Origin: an uncultured Nitrosospira sp.
GTDB lineage: Bacteria; Nitrospirota; Nitrospiria; Nitrospirales; Nitrospiraceae
Direction: 5' to 3'
Length of the DNA: 64,000 nt
Assembly (NCBI GenBank): GCA_900696515.1
Contig: CAADGK010000061.1
Coordinates: 1-64,000, forward strand
The translations under genes and the position numbers were made by a program. Under the pieces are notes generated by a model that was not told the DNA's origin, did not search any database, and saw only the letters and a program-made list of their open reading frames with translations. Shown piece by piece: positions 33,347-42,435 of this stretch (positions are counted from its first letter, which is position 1; every line of letters begins with the position of its first letter).

Positions 33347-34327
33347 ATGAGTGGACAAGAGGAGCGTCGAACAGTCATGAATTCGAAGATAGAGGAACAG
33401 CGATCCGAACCCCGAGTCTCGGTGCGATATCACGCATTAGTGTCGGGCTCGGTGCAATCCGCAGGCAGGGGCACTATCCTTGATCTCTCACGAAGCGGAT
33501 GCCGATTGGAAACCCCGCTCCTCATGCTGGCGGGCCTCTCATTGGAACTGCGAATTGCCGTGCCGGGATTAGAGTGGGCACTGATGATTGACGGGGCTGA
33601 TGTGCAATGGGTGAGCGAGGAAACGGTTGGATTGGCATTTGTTCGCATTAGAGAAACTGAACGACAGCGACTCCACGATGTGATGACCACGCAGCTCACA
33701 CAAAACACGAACAATCACGGCGACGAACAGGTCACTCGGATGCCGATTGAGTTCCAGGGGCTGGAAGCGGTGCTGTCACAATCCCCTGAACTTGCCATCA
33801 GCAAGGGACTGGCGTGGTTCGCACAGGACCGGTCTGAATTCCGTTTCCGAGGCGGGAGCCTCCTCAGCAGAGCGTTCCCCACCTGCACGCCCGAGTTGGC
33901 GTCCATGCTCGTCGAGTTAGTCAGCACTGGTAGCGACCAGGAAGCAGATTTCACTCTCGCACTTCTTCAAAACTATCTTGATTCACCCTCCATCGACGGC
34001 GTCCTGAAAGAAATTGTATCGCGCTTTTCCCATGACGATCGCATAATGGTCGGAGTTCGGACGCTCATCAATAGCCCCGGCGCTGGCACCCCTTCAGGTG
34101 AATTCAGGCTGGCGAACGCCTGGCAAATCAAGAAAGACGGGCTTACGCATTGGCTGACAGATGGGCGTTCGGCGATCACAACCTTCGCCGGGCAACACAT
34201 TGAAGAACTCGGACGGATGATCGCGGCGGAGCGGCATCGCGTGGAGGCCGAACTTGAACGGCGGGAACGGAGCCGACATGAGGATGAGTCCGGCCACGAT
34301 CATGGGTACAGGCCGAAACCTTTCTGA
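33347..34327 (+). CDS. PilZ-domain protein with helical C-terminal region
   Basis: 326-aa protein. Residues about 18-110 form a PilZ domain: RSEPRVSVRYHALVSGS, then the c-di-GMP-binding pattern LDLSRSGCRLETP and a strand-rich core ending VGLAFVRI. The N-terminal RxxxR is only partly kept (SEPRVSVR). The C-terminal 200 residues are helical and HEAT-like (ELASMLVELVSTGSDQEADF) and resemble nothing I can name. A start at 33377 (MNSKIEEQ) is an alternative. The gene stands alone, followed after 32 bp by a lipoprotein gene. It may link c-di-GMP to a surface or motility function. Confidence 0.78.
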   Translation: MSGQEERRTVMNSKIEEQRSEPRVSVRYHALVSGSVQSAGRGTILDLSRSGCRLETPLLMLAGLSLELRIAVPGLEWALMIDGADVQWVSEETVGLAFVRIRETERQRLHDVMTTQLTQNTNNHGDEQVTRMPIEFQGLEAVLSQSPELAISKGLAWFAQDRSEFRFRGGSLLSRAFPTCTPELASMLVELVSTGSDQEADFTLALLQNYLDSPSIDGVLKEIVSRFSHDDRIMVGVRTLINSPGAGTPSGEFRLANAWQIKKDGLTHWLTDGRSAITTFAGQHIEELGRMIAAERHRVEAELERRERSRHEDESGHDHGYRPKPF

Positions 34328-34359
34328 ATTGCAAGCGTTGCGGTGAGGTGAGGGGACCT

Positions 34360-34860
34360 ATGCCTCGGGTTACTCGTCTTGTCCCTTTCATCTGGGTCTT
34401 CCTTCTCATCCTTGCGTCCTGCGGAGCCCCCAGCTATCAGGGTCCTCACAGAGGATATGGCGAAATTCTATCCGGGGAAACCTGGGTTGCTATCTCAAGC
34501 GTATATCAGTCCCCATCCCGAGAAATGGTGTACTACGATTCCAGCATGATCCGTCGAAACGGAGAACGTGTGACGTTGTGGCAGTTAACAGACTACAAGA
34601 TGATGCAAGGAAACGCGCCATTGGGCATGTTCATAATGAGCCCTCACCGGTTTTTCTCGACAATAAGTCACAAAGAATTTGACTGCGTTCACAACCGTGT
34701 GCGGCTCTTGGCCTCTTCGGAATTTTCTCAGCATATGGGCACTGGAAGTCACAACACAGTGTTGGTCGAACAAAACCTTGGACAAGCGGTGGAGCCTGCC
34801 AGTATCAACCAGGCGCTCTGGGAACTGGCTTGTGGGGCAACCACGCCTCCTAAAGATTAG
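34360..34860 (+). CDS. Adhesin-E-like lipoprotein
   Basis: 166-aa predicted lipoprotein. A signal peptide with lipobox LILASC at about residue 20 is followed by a compact domain with WVAISSVYQSPSREMVYYDS, SMIRRNGERVTLWQLTDYKM, HKEFDCVHNRVRL and a C-terminal LWELACG. The pattern and the two conserved cysteines resemble the surface-adhesin E family, small exported domains of unknown role in many proteobacteria. The ATG at 34360 follows GAGGGG. It is followed by a terminator-like hairpin. Confidence 0.7.
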   Translation: MPRVTRLVPFIWVFLLILASCGAPSYQGPHRGYGEILSGETWVAISSVYQSPSREMVYYDSSMIRRNGERVTLWQLTDYKMMQGNAPLGMFIMSPHRFFSTISHKEFDCVHNRVRLLASSEFSQHMGTGSHNTVLVEQNLGQAVEPASINQALWELACGATTPPKD

Positions 34861-34862
34861 CA

Positions 34863-34887
34863 GGGGGTTGCCCATCGCAAAGCCCCC
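34863..34887 (+). terminator. Terminator-like hairpin
   Basis: GGGGGTTGC (34863-34871), loop CCATC, then GCAAAGCCCCC (34877-34887): TTGC/GCAA and GGGGG/CCCCC pair, with a two-base bulge. It starts two bases after the lipoprotein stop codon. No clear T-run follows. Confidence 0.45.
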
Positions 34888-34988
34888 GCTGAGCACACAC
34901 GAAAGTGTGCGGCGTTGGGCAATCAGTGTTTGCGGCCACTTGTCGAATAGATGACCACCAGATACCCTTTGCCCGGAGTATTGACCTG

Positions 34989-35384
34989 ATGAAAGAGAAG
35001 AAGCGCCTCTCCATCGACGGTGGACCGATCAAGTGGACCAGTCCCTTCGCCGTTCTGAAGCATGCAGAACGGCCGACTGATTCTCCCGACCGTGCGGCTC
35101 ATGATCAGAATGCTTCCACATCCAAGAGACCAAGGACCAATCGTGGACGTGTGGATATCATCCGGCAGACTGCACACCGTGGCGGGAAAACCGTCACCGT
35201 GTTCACCGGATTCGTCGGGATTGGCCAGGCGGAGAAGGAAGCGCTCGCGAAGCAGATGCAGAAAGTCTGCGGCGCCGGTGGAACGGTGAAAAACGGTCGA
35301 ATCGAGATTCAAGGCGATCAGCGTGACGCGGTCGCCCGCATCCTCGTCGAGGCGGGGTTTCGCCCGGTCCTCGCGGGTGGATAA
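34989..35384 (+). CDS. yciH: SUI1/eIF1-like translation factor (YciH family)
   Basis: 131-aa bacterial SUI1-domain protein. After a variable, charged N-terminus, the C-terminal domain reads KTVTVFTGFVGIGQAEKEAL, KVCGAGGTVKNGRIEIQGDQ and VEAGFRPVLAGG, matching eIF1/YciH closely. YciH acts on initiation fidelity or as a stress translation inhibitor in E. coli. Start taken as the ATG at 34989; the longer frame to 34905 runs through the preceding hairpin region. It stands alone between exported-protein genes. Confidence 0.9.
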   Translation: MKEKKRLSIDGGPIKWTSPFAVLKHAERPTDSPDRAAHDQNASTSKRPRTNRGRVDIIRQTAHRGGKTVTVFTGFVGIGQAEKEALAKQMQKVCGAGGTVKNGRIEIQGDQRDAVARILVEAGFRPVLAGG

Positions 35385-35489
35385 TGACCCAGTGCCTTGG
35401 GATGGAGTTGATCCTACCTTCTCAGGGGACAGCGAGAGTGTTCGTCGAACCGTCTCAGTTCATATGATCGGTTTTGTTATCGGATACCG

Positions 35490-36008
35490 ATGCGCTCTCC
35501 ACTGATCATCGGACTGCTTCTGCTCGGGTGCTTCCTTCTTCTATGGGGACACAACCTCCAGGCACCCCGACATGTGAGCGACAGGGCCTATGATTTGGTG
35601 CTGTCTACCCTGCTCTCACACAACGTACCGGCAGTTTCAGTCGATCAGATCGACTCCAGTGAGTTTCATCTGCTTGATGCACGCTCTTCCCGCGAATTCG
35701 ACGTGAGCCATATTCCCGGGGCTGTCTGGGTAGGGCATGAAGACTTCTCGTTAGATCGGCTGACCGGCATCACAAACCATGCCCCGATAGCCGTCTATTG
35801 TTCAGTGGGGTATCGTAGTGAGCGCATTGCCGAATACCTGCGCCGGCAAGGCTATACGAATGTGGTGAATGTCTATGGCGGAATCTTTGAATGGGTGAAT
35901 ACAGGACACCCGGTTGTAACTCCAGCTGGCGATGCAACAGAAGCCGTCCATGCCTACTCGAGGTTATGGGGTGTCTGGCTCACGCGCGGTGAACGAATCT
36001 ATGAATAG
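35490..36008 (+). CDS. Membrane-anchored rhodanese-domain protein
   Basis: 172-aa protein: an N-terminal membrane helix (LIIGLLLLGCFLLLWG) and a periplasmic single rhodanese domain. The domain has LLDARSSREFDVSHIPGAVW and the active-site loop CSVGYRS with C104, followed by RRQGYTNVVNVYGGIFEWVN. Catalytic cysteine and loop length (CxxxxRS) fit sulfur transferase rather than phosphatase. It may handle thiol or sulfur species at the membrane. No operon partner is evident. Confidence 0.9.
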   Translation: MRSPLIIGLLLLGCFLLLWGHNLQAPRHVSDRAYDLVLSTLLSHNVPAVSVDQIDSSEFHLLDARSSREFDVSHIPGAVWVGHEDFSLDRLTGITNHAPIAVYCSVGYRSERIAEYLRRQGYTNVVNVYGGIFEWVNTGHPVVTPAGDATEAVHAYSRLWGVWLTRGERIYE

Positions 36009-36241
36009 TGGAAAGGGCATGTCCAGGAACCCTTACCCATTGAGGTGCTCTCTCACTCTGAGAACGATCGTGGATTGACCCGTTCGATTTCCCCTGCGGA
36101 CGTCTGAAGCTGTTGCAGTTCTCCCTTCAAATCCATAGACCGACATGGATCCGGCACAGTAAAATATGAAGCGTTCCATTCTGCTAGGGAACTCGGAAGA
36201 GGATTCCTTGAGAGACTGGTTTGAGTGAAAGGATGGTGTTG

Positions 36242-36754
36242 ATGCGGCGTTATGTGTTGCCCCTGTTATTGGTTCTGACCTACGTATCAGGTATGTGGCC
36301 AGCGTCGGCGGTGGCCGCACAGTCCCTTGAGGAGGCTGAATTGGCGTATGATCGTGGCGACTATACCCAAGCTGCTCGTCTCTTCAGTCCTCTGGCCGAA
36401 CAAGGCGTCGCATCGGCCCAGTTCTACCTCGGCCTGATGCATGAAAAGGGACGAGGTGTCCGGCAGGATCACTTCACGGCACTGACCTGGTTTCGCAAGG
36501 CGGCGGCGCAAGGTTACGCCGGTCCACAGAACAATCTGGGTCTGATCTATGAACGCGGTCGAGGCGTTCGGAAAGACGTGGTTCGTGCGCTGATGTGGTA
36601 CACGATCGCTGCCACCATGCTGAGCGGCAACGAGGGAAAGGTGGCCGTACAACGTCGAGACCATCTGACGACACAGATGACGGCTGCACAGATTGAGCAA
36701 GCACGGGACCTCGCGCAGCGTTGTCAGCAGTCACAGTTTAAAGACTGTGACTAG
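36242..36754 (+). CDS. Exported Sel1-repeat protein
   Basis: 170-aa exported protein. The signal peptide (MRRYVLPLLLVLTYVSG to about SAVAAQ) is followed by two to three SEL1-like repeats: ASAQFYLGLMHEKGRGVRQD and GPQNNLGLIYERGRGVRKDV, with flanking TPR-like helices. These repeat domains bind proteins. Start at 36242, which has AAGGA eight bases upstream; the track frame begins at a TTG. The final codons lie in a 9-bp inverted repeat (see 36729-36752). Confidence 0.85.
   Translation: MRRYVLPLLLVLTYVSGMWPASAVAAQSLEEAELAYDRGDYTQAARLFSPLAEQGVASAQFYLGLMHEKGRGVRQDHFTALTWFRKAAAQGYAGPQNNLGLIYERGRGVRKDVVRALMWYTIAATMLSGNEGKVAVQRRDHLTTQMTAAQIEQARDLAQRCQQSQFKDCD
36729..36752 (+). other. Perfect 9-bp hairpin at the end of the Sel1 gene
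   Basis: AGTCACAGT (36729-36737), loop TTAAAG, ACTGTGACT (36744-36752). The stem encodes the last residues and first two bases of the stop codon. Could be an mRNA-stabilising or terminator stem; no T-run follows. Confidence 0.4.
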
Positions 36755-36851
36755 GCGGGCAGAGATCATGCACCGAGACTTGAGGGATCGGGTTTACCAA
36801 TGCACATCTCCCGGCGGAGATAACACTTAGCCACGGCAGGAGAAGTCATCG

Positions 36852-37319
36852 ATGAAAACCAACAGTTTTATGATCATGTTGTGCTGTTCCATCACGCTCG
36901 TTTCGGCCGCTTATGCGGAGGAAGTGGGGAGTGTCGACACGAAATTCAAAATGCTGGGACCTGATCACAAAATCGTGATTGAAGCCTTTGATGATCCCAA
37001 GATTGAAGGGATTACTTGCTATTTGAGCCGATCCAGAAAAGGCGGCTTAAAAGGGATGGTCGGTTTGGCGGAGGAAACCTCCGATGCCGCATTGTCCTGT
37101 CGTCAGGTTGGTCCCATTCACCAGACGAGTGAATTGAAAGAAGGAGAACGGGTCTTTAGCGAGAGTCGTTCACTCGTTTTCAAGAAGCTCCAAGTAGTCC
37201 GATTTTTCGACAAGAAGCGGCAGACCTATATCTATCTGGCCTATAGTGACCGCGTCATCGAGGGGTCACCACAAAATGCCATCTCCACCGTGCCCATCCA
37301 ACCCTGGGCAAATCAATAA
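36852..37319 (+). CDS. creA: CreA family protein
   Basis: 155-aa exported protein of the CreA family (periplasmic, function unknown). The signal peptide ends near AYAE. Then come [42 protein letters not shown] and [11 protein letters not shown]-type blocks (here [13 protein letters not shown]), and the C-terminal [20 protein letters not shown], which is nearly diagnostic for CreA. The cysteine pair (in ITCYL and LSCRQ) should be disulfide-bonded. In E. coli creA is next to creBCD; here it stands alone. Confidence 0.92.
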   Translation: MKTNSFMIMLCCSITLVSAAYAEEVGSVDTKFKMLGPDHKIVIEAFDDPKIEGITCYLSRSRKGGLKGMVGLAEETSDAALSCRQVGPIHQTSELKEGERVFSESRSLVFKKLQVVRFFDKKRQTYIYLAYSDRVIEGSPQNAISTVPIQPWANQ

Positions 37320-37529
37320 GGTCACCGCACATCCAGAGTATTGAGAAGACGCAAGACTGAACTCTTGTGGCCGGAATTGGTGCCGGATATTTTCGTCCAT
37401 CTCTGATTATTGGCCGATGGCCATTGGGTCGTCGCTTGTTACACAGCTCACTTGCCATCGCCCCTCCCACTGTGAGGAGGATTTGTTAGGATTCGTGCAC
37501 CGAGAACATCGTCTTCGGAAGGTCAACCT

Positions 37530-38156
37530 ATGGGCAGCAAGATACTCAACATCGCCATCCTGCTTATCGTGGTCCTGCTGCTTCAACCCTTCACCGGTCT
37601 CGCCGACCAATGGCCGGCCCCGAAGCCTCAGCACGTGGTCAGTACGAATGGGACGTACCTGGTTCGAATTGTGCCCGGTGAGTCCTGGGGAGATACGTTC
37701 GGATTTACCGGATCAAAGAAAGGGGCCTATGCACGAGGAGAATTCTACAAGAAACAGGCCGATCGCTCATTTACACTCATGGCGGACGCGCCATTGCAGA
37801 ATCCTGTCGCTCCCGTGCACCTTCTGCTCAGTGATCAAGGCTATTTGGTAACATTCGATAATTGGCACAACGCCGGCTATGGGAAAGCAGTCGCAATCTA
37901 CAAACCGAACGGAGCGTTGCTACGGTCATACGAAGTGGAAGAGCTATACCCAGCCAAGCGAGTTGAAGAGGTTCCGCAATCAGTGTCTTCACGACATTGG
38001 CTTTCGAATAACCACTGGTTTTACCCGGGATCCGATGAGAGGATGGTGTACGCGTACGATTTTCGAGGTGGCCTCTTTCTCTTTGCTCTTCCCACTGGCA
38101 ATTTTGAATATCTGGAAGGCGGCCAACAGCAACTCCTAGAAACTATGAAGCCATAA
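37530..38156 (+). CDS. Hypothetical exported protein
   Basis: 208-aa protein with an N-terminal signal peptide (ILNIAILLIVVLLLQPFTGLA, cleavage near LADQ). The mature part is beta-rich: STNGTYLVRIVPGESWGDTF, LLLSDQGYLVTFDNWHNAGY, GKAVAIYKPNGALLRSYEVE and YAYDFRGGLFLFALPTGNF look like beta-propeller-type or WD-like strands with a repeated D/N-G-x-L pattern. I do not recognise the family. Similar isolated exported proteins flank it. Confidence 0.7.
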   Translation: MGSKILNIAILLIVVLLLQPFTGLADQWPAPKPQHVVSTNGTYLVRIVPGESWGDTFGFTGSKKGAYARGEFYKKQADRSFTLMADAPLQNPVAPVHLLLSDQGYLVTFDNWHNAGYGKAVAIYKPNGALLRSYEVEELYPAKRVEEVPQSVSSRHWLSNNHWFYPGSDERMVYAYDFRGGLFLFALPTGNFEYLEGGQQQLLETMKP

Positions 38157-38216
38157 CAACGCGTTCGACTCGCTTACCGTCAAGGCCACGCTGGTTTGTT
38201 GGTATAATCCTGTCTT

Positions 38217-38825
38217 GTGGAACGACAAAAGTGCAGTATTAAAGCTCTCTCGTTCGCGTGTGTGCTATCCAGCCTGCTCCTATTCGAAGGATGCACATCG
38301 AAGCGTCCACCTACGGGCATCCGATTCCCGATCACTCATGGCTTTCATGCTCAGATACCCGGTGAGCACCATCGTATTCTTATCTGGGGTGATCCTCTCT
38401 TGACCAAGACGACTGAGGAATGGCTTCGGTCTCACCACGACTCACACGTTCTTGTCCCGTCACAGAATCCTCACCAGGCGTTGGGGCGCGAGGCACTACT
38501 CGCACTCGCAGGAGACCTGCGAGCTGACTTTGTGCTCTTGCTTGAACGTGAAGAACTGAAGACCGGAGCACTGATCGAGTCACCGTGTGATGCGGGCTTC
38601 AATCTCAGCGTCACTGTTCGAGGCCTGTTACCGGGGAACGGCGAAACGGTTTTCCGAGGCAGCGCCTATTACCCACATTGCGTTGAACGCACTCATGAGA
38701 TTGTTAAGAATTTGACCTGCCAGGCGCTCGCTACCGCCTGGGGCTTCCGCCCGTCCGGACAGCTGGAGATTCCTTCATCACTGGCCTGTACAGCAGGGCA
38801 GATCACTCCTGCCTCAATTCGCTAA
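38217..38825 (+). CDS. Hypothetical lipoprotein
   Basis: 202-aa predicted lipoprotein beginning at a GTG (38217). The signal and lipobox are in SSLLLFEGCTSK. The middle (GREALLALAGDLRADFVLLL) resembles the nucleotide-free core of the penicillin-binding-protein activator LpoB or TolB-N fold used by many curlin- or LpoB-like lipoproteins, but the match is weak. Two pairs of cysteines (ESPCDAGF, YPHCVER, LTCQALA) follow. Function unknown. Confidence 0.6.
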   Translation: MERQKCSIKALSFACVLSSLLLFEGCTSKRPPTGIRFPITHGFHAQIPGEHHRILIWGDPLLTKTTEEWLRSHHDSHVLVPSQNPHQALGREALLALAGDLRADFVLLLEREELKTGALIESPCDAGFNLSVTVRGLLPGNGETVFRGSAYYPHCVERTHEIVKNLTCQALATAWGFRPSGQLEIPSSLACTAGQITPASIR

Positions 38826-39058
38826 TTTCAGTCATGATACAACCAGCCTCCGTCCCTCTCCCCCGCATCTCGCGAAAGCGCTCCGAAACCACGTCTTATC
38901 GTGCGAATGCACCCCATACCAAAGCACTACTCACATTGCATGTAATTCTATTGCTTTCGTCGATACCCGGCGTGTAAGAGAAGACTCACCAGTCCGATCT
39001 CTCGTATAGACGGGTTTCTTGACCCGCTCTGTTGTTCGTTTCGTATCTGAAGTGAGCC

Positions 39059-39601
39059 ATGCAACCAGGAGTTCTCATCATGCCGGGAGTCAGTCGCAGC
39101 ATAGCGGCCATGGCGATCGGGTTCGTCCTGCTTGTGACTGGGACAGCACAGGCCGAGGAGGATCGAGGTGAGTCTACGGCCTCTCTCAAAGGGACGTTCC
39201 GGTTTAGCACCGTCAAAACCTGCACGGACGCCGTGATCGGCGTTACAACGCACTTCTACTTCAATGGGACCATCGTCTATGATGGAAATGGGTCCGCCAA
39301 ACTGACCCAACAAGGAACATTGATCCTTCCCGGCTCTACTTCACAGTCATTCGAGGAGATTGCGGAACTGACCTATCATGTGAAATCCAATGGAAGGTTT
39401 GTTCAAGAGGGAACATTCATTGCAAGTGATCACTCGTATACCGTCAGCGGTGTGCGCGTGATCGGACAGATCGATGCACAGGGTTCTGTCGTGATGCTCA
39501 GCGGCCCCGTTCCTCCTGAAAAGGAAACGATAACCATCTCCGGAGGCGGAGTTTCTCAGCATATCTGTGGTGCTTCAGGAACGGCCGTCCGGATTCACTA
39601 A
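39059..39601 (+). CDS. Hypothetical secreted protein
   Basis: 180-aa exported protein with signal peptide (SIAAMAIGFVLLVTGTAQAE) and a beta-rich mature part: FRFSTVKTCTDAVIGVTTHF, FNGTIVYDGNGSAKLTQQGT, FVQEGTFIASDHSYTVSGVR and EKETITISGGGVSQHICGAS. Two cysteines probably form a disulfide. It resembles small lipocalin-like exported proteins of unknown role that are frequent in Nitrospirota; this is an impression only. Confidence 0.6.
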   Translation: MQPGVLIMPGVSRSIAAMAIGFVLLVTGTAQAEEDRGESTASLKGTFRFSTVKTCTDAVIGVTTHFYFNGTIVYDGNGSAKLTQQGTLILPGSTSQSFEEIAELTYHVKSNGRFVQEGTFIASDHSYTVSGVRVIGQIDAQGSVVMLSGPVPPEKETITISGGGVSQHICGASGTAVRIH

Positions 39602-39893
39602 GGGTTATCTTCCCTGTCCTGCCAATCGGTCACCGTGCACCCTGTGGTTTGAGCCATACGGAGTCCCGCCCCGGACCAATGACCCATTATAAGATCCACG
39701 CGGTTCAGGTTTACTCAAGATAATCGACGTTTGGCTTAAATGCTGGGCGCCGGGCTGCGATACCCAATGATCCGCCGTATCTCCTGTGCCGAAGGGCGAA
39801 CACGCTTTTGCCTCGACTCGCAACGTATACGGGAATCCCATCCAAGGTGGGATATCTGTCTTGCGGGTTGTCGAGTACAATCACCCACATCAC

Positions 39894-40283
39894 ATGGCCA
39901 ACTTTCCTCATACTCGAACATACGTACGGTTTCGCTATTCCTCGCCGCTTATTCTCGGAGGGGATTCCTATGTCTGCGAAGGAGTCCTTCGAAATCTTTC
40001 TTTGGAGGGCTGTTCAATCGTATCAGACCGTGACCTCTCACCGGGCAGCACGGTGCGTATCAGCCTCCTGTTGCCGGATCAGCCGAGCGCATTGCCGATT
40101 GAGCTGGGTCGAGTGATCTGGACACAAGGTCCTGAATGCGGGTTGCAGTTCCTGAAGGTATCGACGCTCGCGCGGCTACGTCTTGGTCGTACTCTGCGAG
40201 TCGCGCTGATTGATTACCTGAATGCACGGACGCTGCGTGCATGTGAGAGACCATCCCTGTCAGTACCGCTTCAGTTACATTGA
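39894..40283 (+). CDS. PilZ-domain protein
   Basis: 129-aa single-domain PilZ protein, second PilZ gene in 6 kb. It reads HTRTYVRFRYSSPLILGGDS, then RNLSLEGCSIVSDRDLSPGS in place of the usual D/NxSxxG motif (NLSLEGC), IELGRVIWTQGPECGLQFLK and a helical tail. The arginine motif RTYVRFRY could bind c-di-GMP. Start at 39894 chosen because it begins the homologous part; the frame stays open upstream to 39786 and no clear ribosome-binding site exists for either. Confidence 0.75.
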   Translation: MANFPHTRTYVRFRYSSPLILGGDSYVCEGVLRNLSLEGCSIVSDRDLSPGSTVRISLLLPDQPSALPIELGRVIWTQGPECGLQFLKVSTLARLRLGRTLRVALIDYLNARTLRACERPSLSVPLQLH

Positions 40284-41361
40284 TCCACGCCGAATCCTCT
40301 ACGGCTAGTCCCTGGACAACAGACATCGGCACTCCTTCCGAACCGGGGGAGATCCTGAAGTATTCTTTGTGAAGGGATGAGCAGAAGAACCAGCGAGTAC
40401 CGGATGAGTAGCAGTCAAGGAGAATGGTGACCTCTCACGGCTGCATATTTTTATAGGCAAGAAAGGCAGAGACGACGATGGTCTTCTCAATCGCGGTCAA
40501 CGAAGACATACGAGAAGTCACGAGTTGAAATTCCGACAGGGTCATGTGACGCTGGCGCCTGATCCAATACACCAATGGTTTCCAGAGAGGAGAAAAATTC
40601 TGGAACCACCATCCAGGGGCCAAACAATCCGTCGCATATTCATCCGTCTCCCGCACGAACGTGGCACGGACAAATCTCACCGGATGACTCGATGTTCCTT
40701 GATTCTCTTGTACGCGCGACAATAACTCTGGATTGATCATATCGAAGAAGCCGCTGATAGCGTATTGCGTTCAGTTATCCCCAGACTCCACAGTTAGCTG
40801 TGCGACCACCTTCGTAAGTTGGTTTCTGTCAACGAAGCAAATCAAATGCCAAAATAGGAACATTCATTTTTCCGGAAGTTTCCACAAAAATAGCGGTGCC
40901 AATCGGATTCGAAGGACTGTTTTCATGGAAGGTGTAGTATTTTTAGACACATCGATCAGGCTTGAGTACGAGCCTGATGCGACTAGCGAAGTACAACTAT
41001 TGAAGAGAAACTGAATGGAACTGCCATCTTGTATCACAGGAGGAAGATGCCAGAAGAAGTCCTTCCGGCCTAGCCCCCGATTCCAATCACCGTGAGTGTT
41101 CTATTGTGCGACAGTTCTTCCTATGAGCTCAGGTACCATCATTTCTGTAGTGATGTATGCATTCGAGTCGTGAAATACAGTAGATACGGGAAGGCAGCTG
41201 AAGTCATCTATATATGGTATTCGGATACACCCATGGGAGTGTTTCATCATGAAACACTTCTTAGTATTTCATCCGATGATCTCTATGCCTGAGGAAATCC
41301 AAGGGGAGCACCAGATAACCCAACAAGGTGCATCATATTGAAAAGCTGCTGGTACAATCCA
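40284..41361. other. Gene-poor, AT-richer region of about 1.1 kb
   Basis: No gene here is convincing. A 101-codon minus-strand frame (40435-40740, MINPELLSRVQENQGT ... EKTIVVSAFLAYKNMQP) and a 93-codon plus-strand frame (40733-41014) lack ribosome-binding sites. Base composition is lower in GC than the flanks. Two clear inverted repeats occur: ATCAGGCT/AGCCTGAT (40955-40962 with 40971-40978) and the near-perfect palindrome at 41239-41257. It may be recently acquired or decayed DNA. Confidence 0.35.
41239..41257. promoter_or_regulatory. 19-bp palindrome (possible operator or terminator)
   Basis: GTGTTTCAT-C-ATGAAACAC: two 9-bp arms with a single central base. The short spacer is typical of a dimeric protein-binding site rather than an RNA hairpin. 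It lies about 105 bp beyond the stop of the minus-strand sigma-54 regulator, in the gene-poor stretch, and no gene start is nearby on the plus strand. Confidence 0.4.
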
Positions 41362-42435
41362 CTATGGGACTTGAGAGGCGGCTTCCAGAGAGGCGCCGAC
41401 TGAAGACTCTTTTGGCATTCTGGACCCATTCTTGGCCGGACCGAGCATTCCGCTCGGTTTGCGAGTCGCGTTCGTAGCAGCCAACGGCGGCGTGAACGTA
41501 AGCGTGAATTTTTCGAGTCCATACTGTTTCAGTTTCCGATAGAGAGTCGAGCGGCTGACCTTGAGATCCCGCGCGATCCGACTGAGATTTCCGCGATGGA
41601 GCGTCAGTGCCTTGACGAGCAACTCGGTTTCAATTCTCCGGTGGGCCGCTCGTAGAGAATCCAGGGAATCTATGGCCTGAAAAACTGCGCCGGCCAGATC
41701 GAGGTCCTGACATGTGATTTCCTCCCTTTCACTCATCACGACTGCCCGTCTGACTCGATTACTTAATTCCCGTACATTCCCCGGCCACCCGTGCGTCAGA
41801 AGCGCATCAATCGCTTGCGCCGAAAATCCACGGATTGCCTTGCGCGTCGTCGCCGCTGCTTGCTGAAGAAACACCATCGCCATCAGCAACGTGTCTTCAC
41901 CTCGATCTCGAAGCGGCGGAAGGTGAATGTGCAAGACGCCCAACCGATAATAGAGGTCTTCTCTAAAACGATTCCGTTCAATGGCAGCTTTCAAATCGAC
42001 ATTCGTCGCTGCAATCACCCGTGTATCGACATGGAGCGTCTCCTGCCCGCCGACACGCTGAAAAGTTCCCTCCTGGAGAAATCTGAGCAGTTTGACTTGC
42101 AACGAAGGAAGAAGATCACCGACTTCGTCAAGAAACAGGGTTCCGCCTCCCGCAGCTTCGAGTTTGCCTTTTCTTTGTTGGACCGCTCCGGTAAAGGCTC
42201 CCCGTTCATGGCCGAACAGCTCCGACTCGAGCAAGGTTTCCGGAATGGCGGCACAATTGATCGGCACAAAAGGGCCTAGTTTTCGAACACTCCTGGCGTG
42301 AATGGCCTGCGCAGTCAATTCCTTACCTGTGCCGGTCTCGCCGGTCAACAAGACCGGCATCTCGGTCGCCGCGACTTTGGAGATCTTGTCGAATACCCCA
42401 CAAATGGCCGGACTTGCCCCAACCATATCGTCCAC
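41362..42435 (-). CDS. Sigma-54-dependent activator without a sensor domain
   Basis: 357-aa AAA+ activator of the NtrC/PEP-CTERM PrsR kind but with no receiver or other N-terminal domain: it starts directly in the AAA+ module. Walker A is GETGTGKE (about 32-39), the sigma-54-contacting loop GAFTGA is intact in FGHERGAFTGAVQ, Walker B is GGGTLFLDEVGDL, and the arginine finger region follows. The C-terminal Fis-type helix-turn-helix is GNLSRIARDLKVSRSTLYRK. The GTG at 42435 has GGAG upstream. With no input domain it is probably constitutive or controlled by a separate partner. Confidence 0.88.
   Translation of the reverse strand: MDDMVGASPAICGVFDKISKVAATEMPVLLTGETGTGKELTAQAIHARSVRKLGPFVPINCAAIPETLLESELFGHERGAFTGAVQQRKGKLEAAGGGTLFLDEVGDLLPSLQVKLLRFLQEGTFQRVGGQETLHVDTRVIAATNVDLKAAIERNRFREDLYYRLGVLHIHLPPLRDRGEDTLLMAMVFLQQAAATTRKAIRGFSAQAIDALLTHGWPGNVRELSNRVRRAVVMSEREEITCQDLDLAGAVFQAIDSLDSLRAAHRRIETELLVKALTLHRGNLSRIARDLKVSRSTLYRKLKQYGLEKFTLTFTPPLAATNATRKPSGMLGPAKNGSRMPKESSVGASLEAASQVP

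Noticed and set aside
40733-41014. 93-codon plus-strand frame in the AT-rich desert
   Set aside because: No ribosome-binding site or domain; Ser/Thr/Arg composition is not protein-like.
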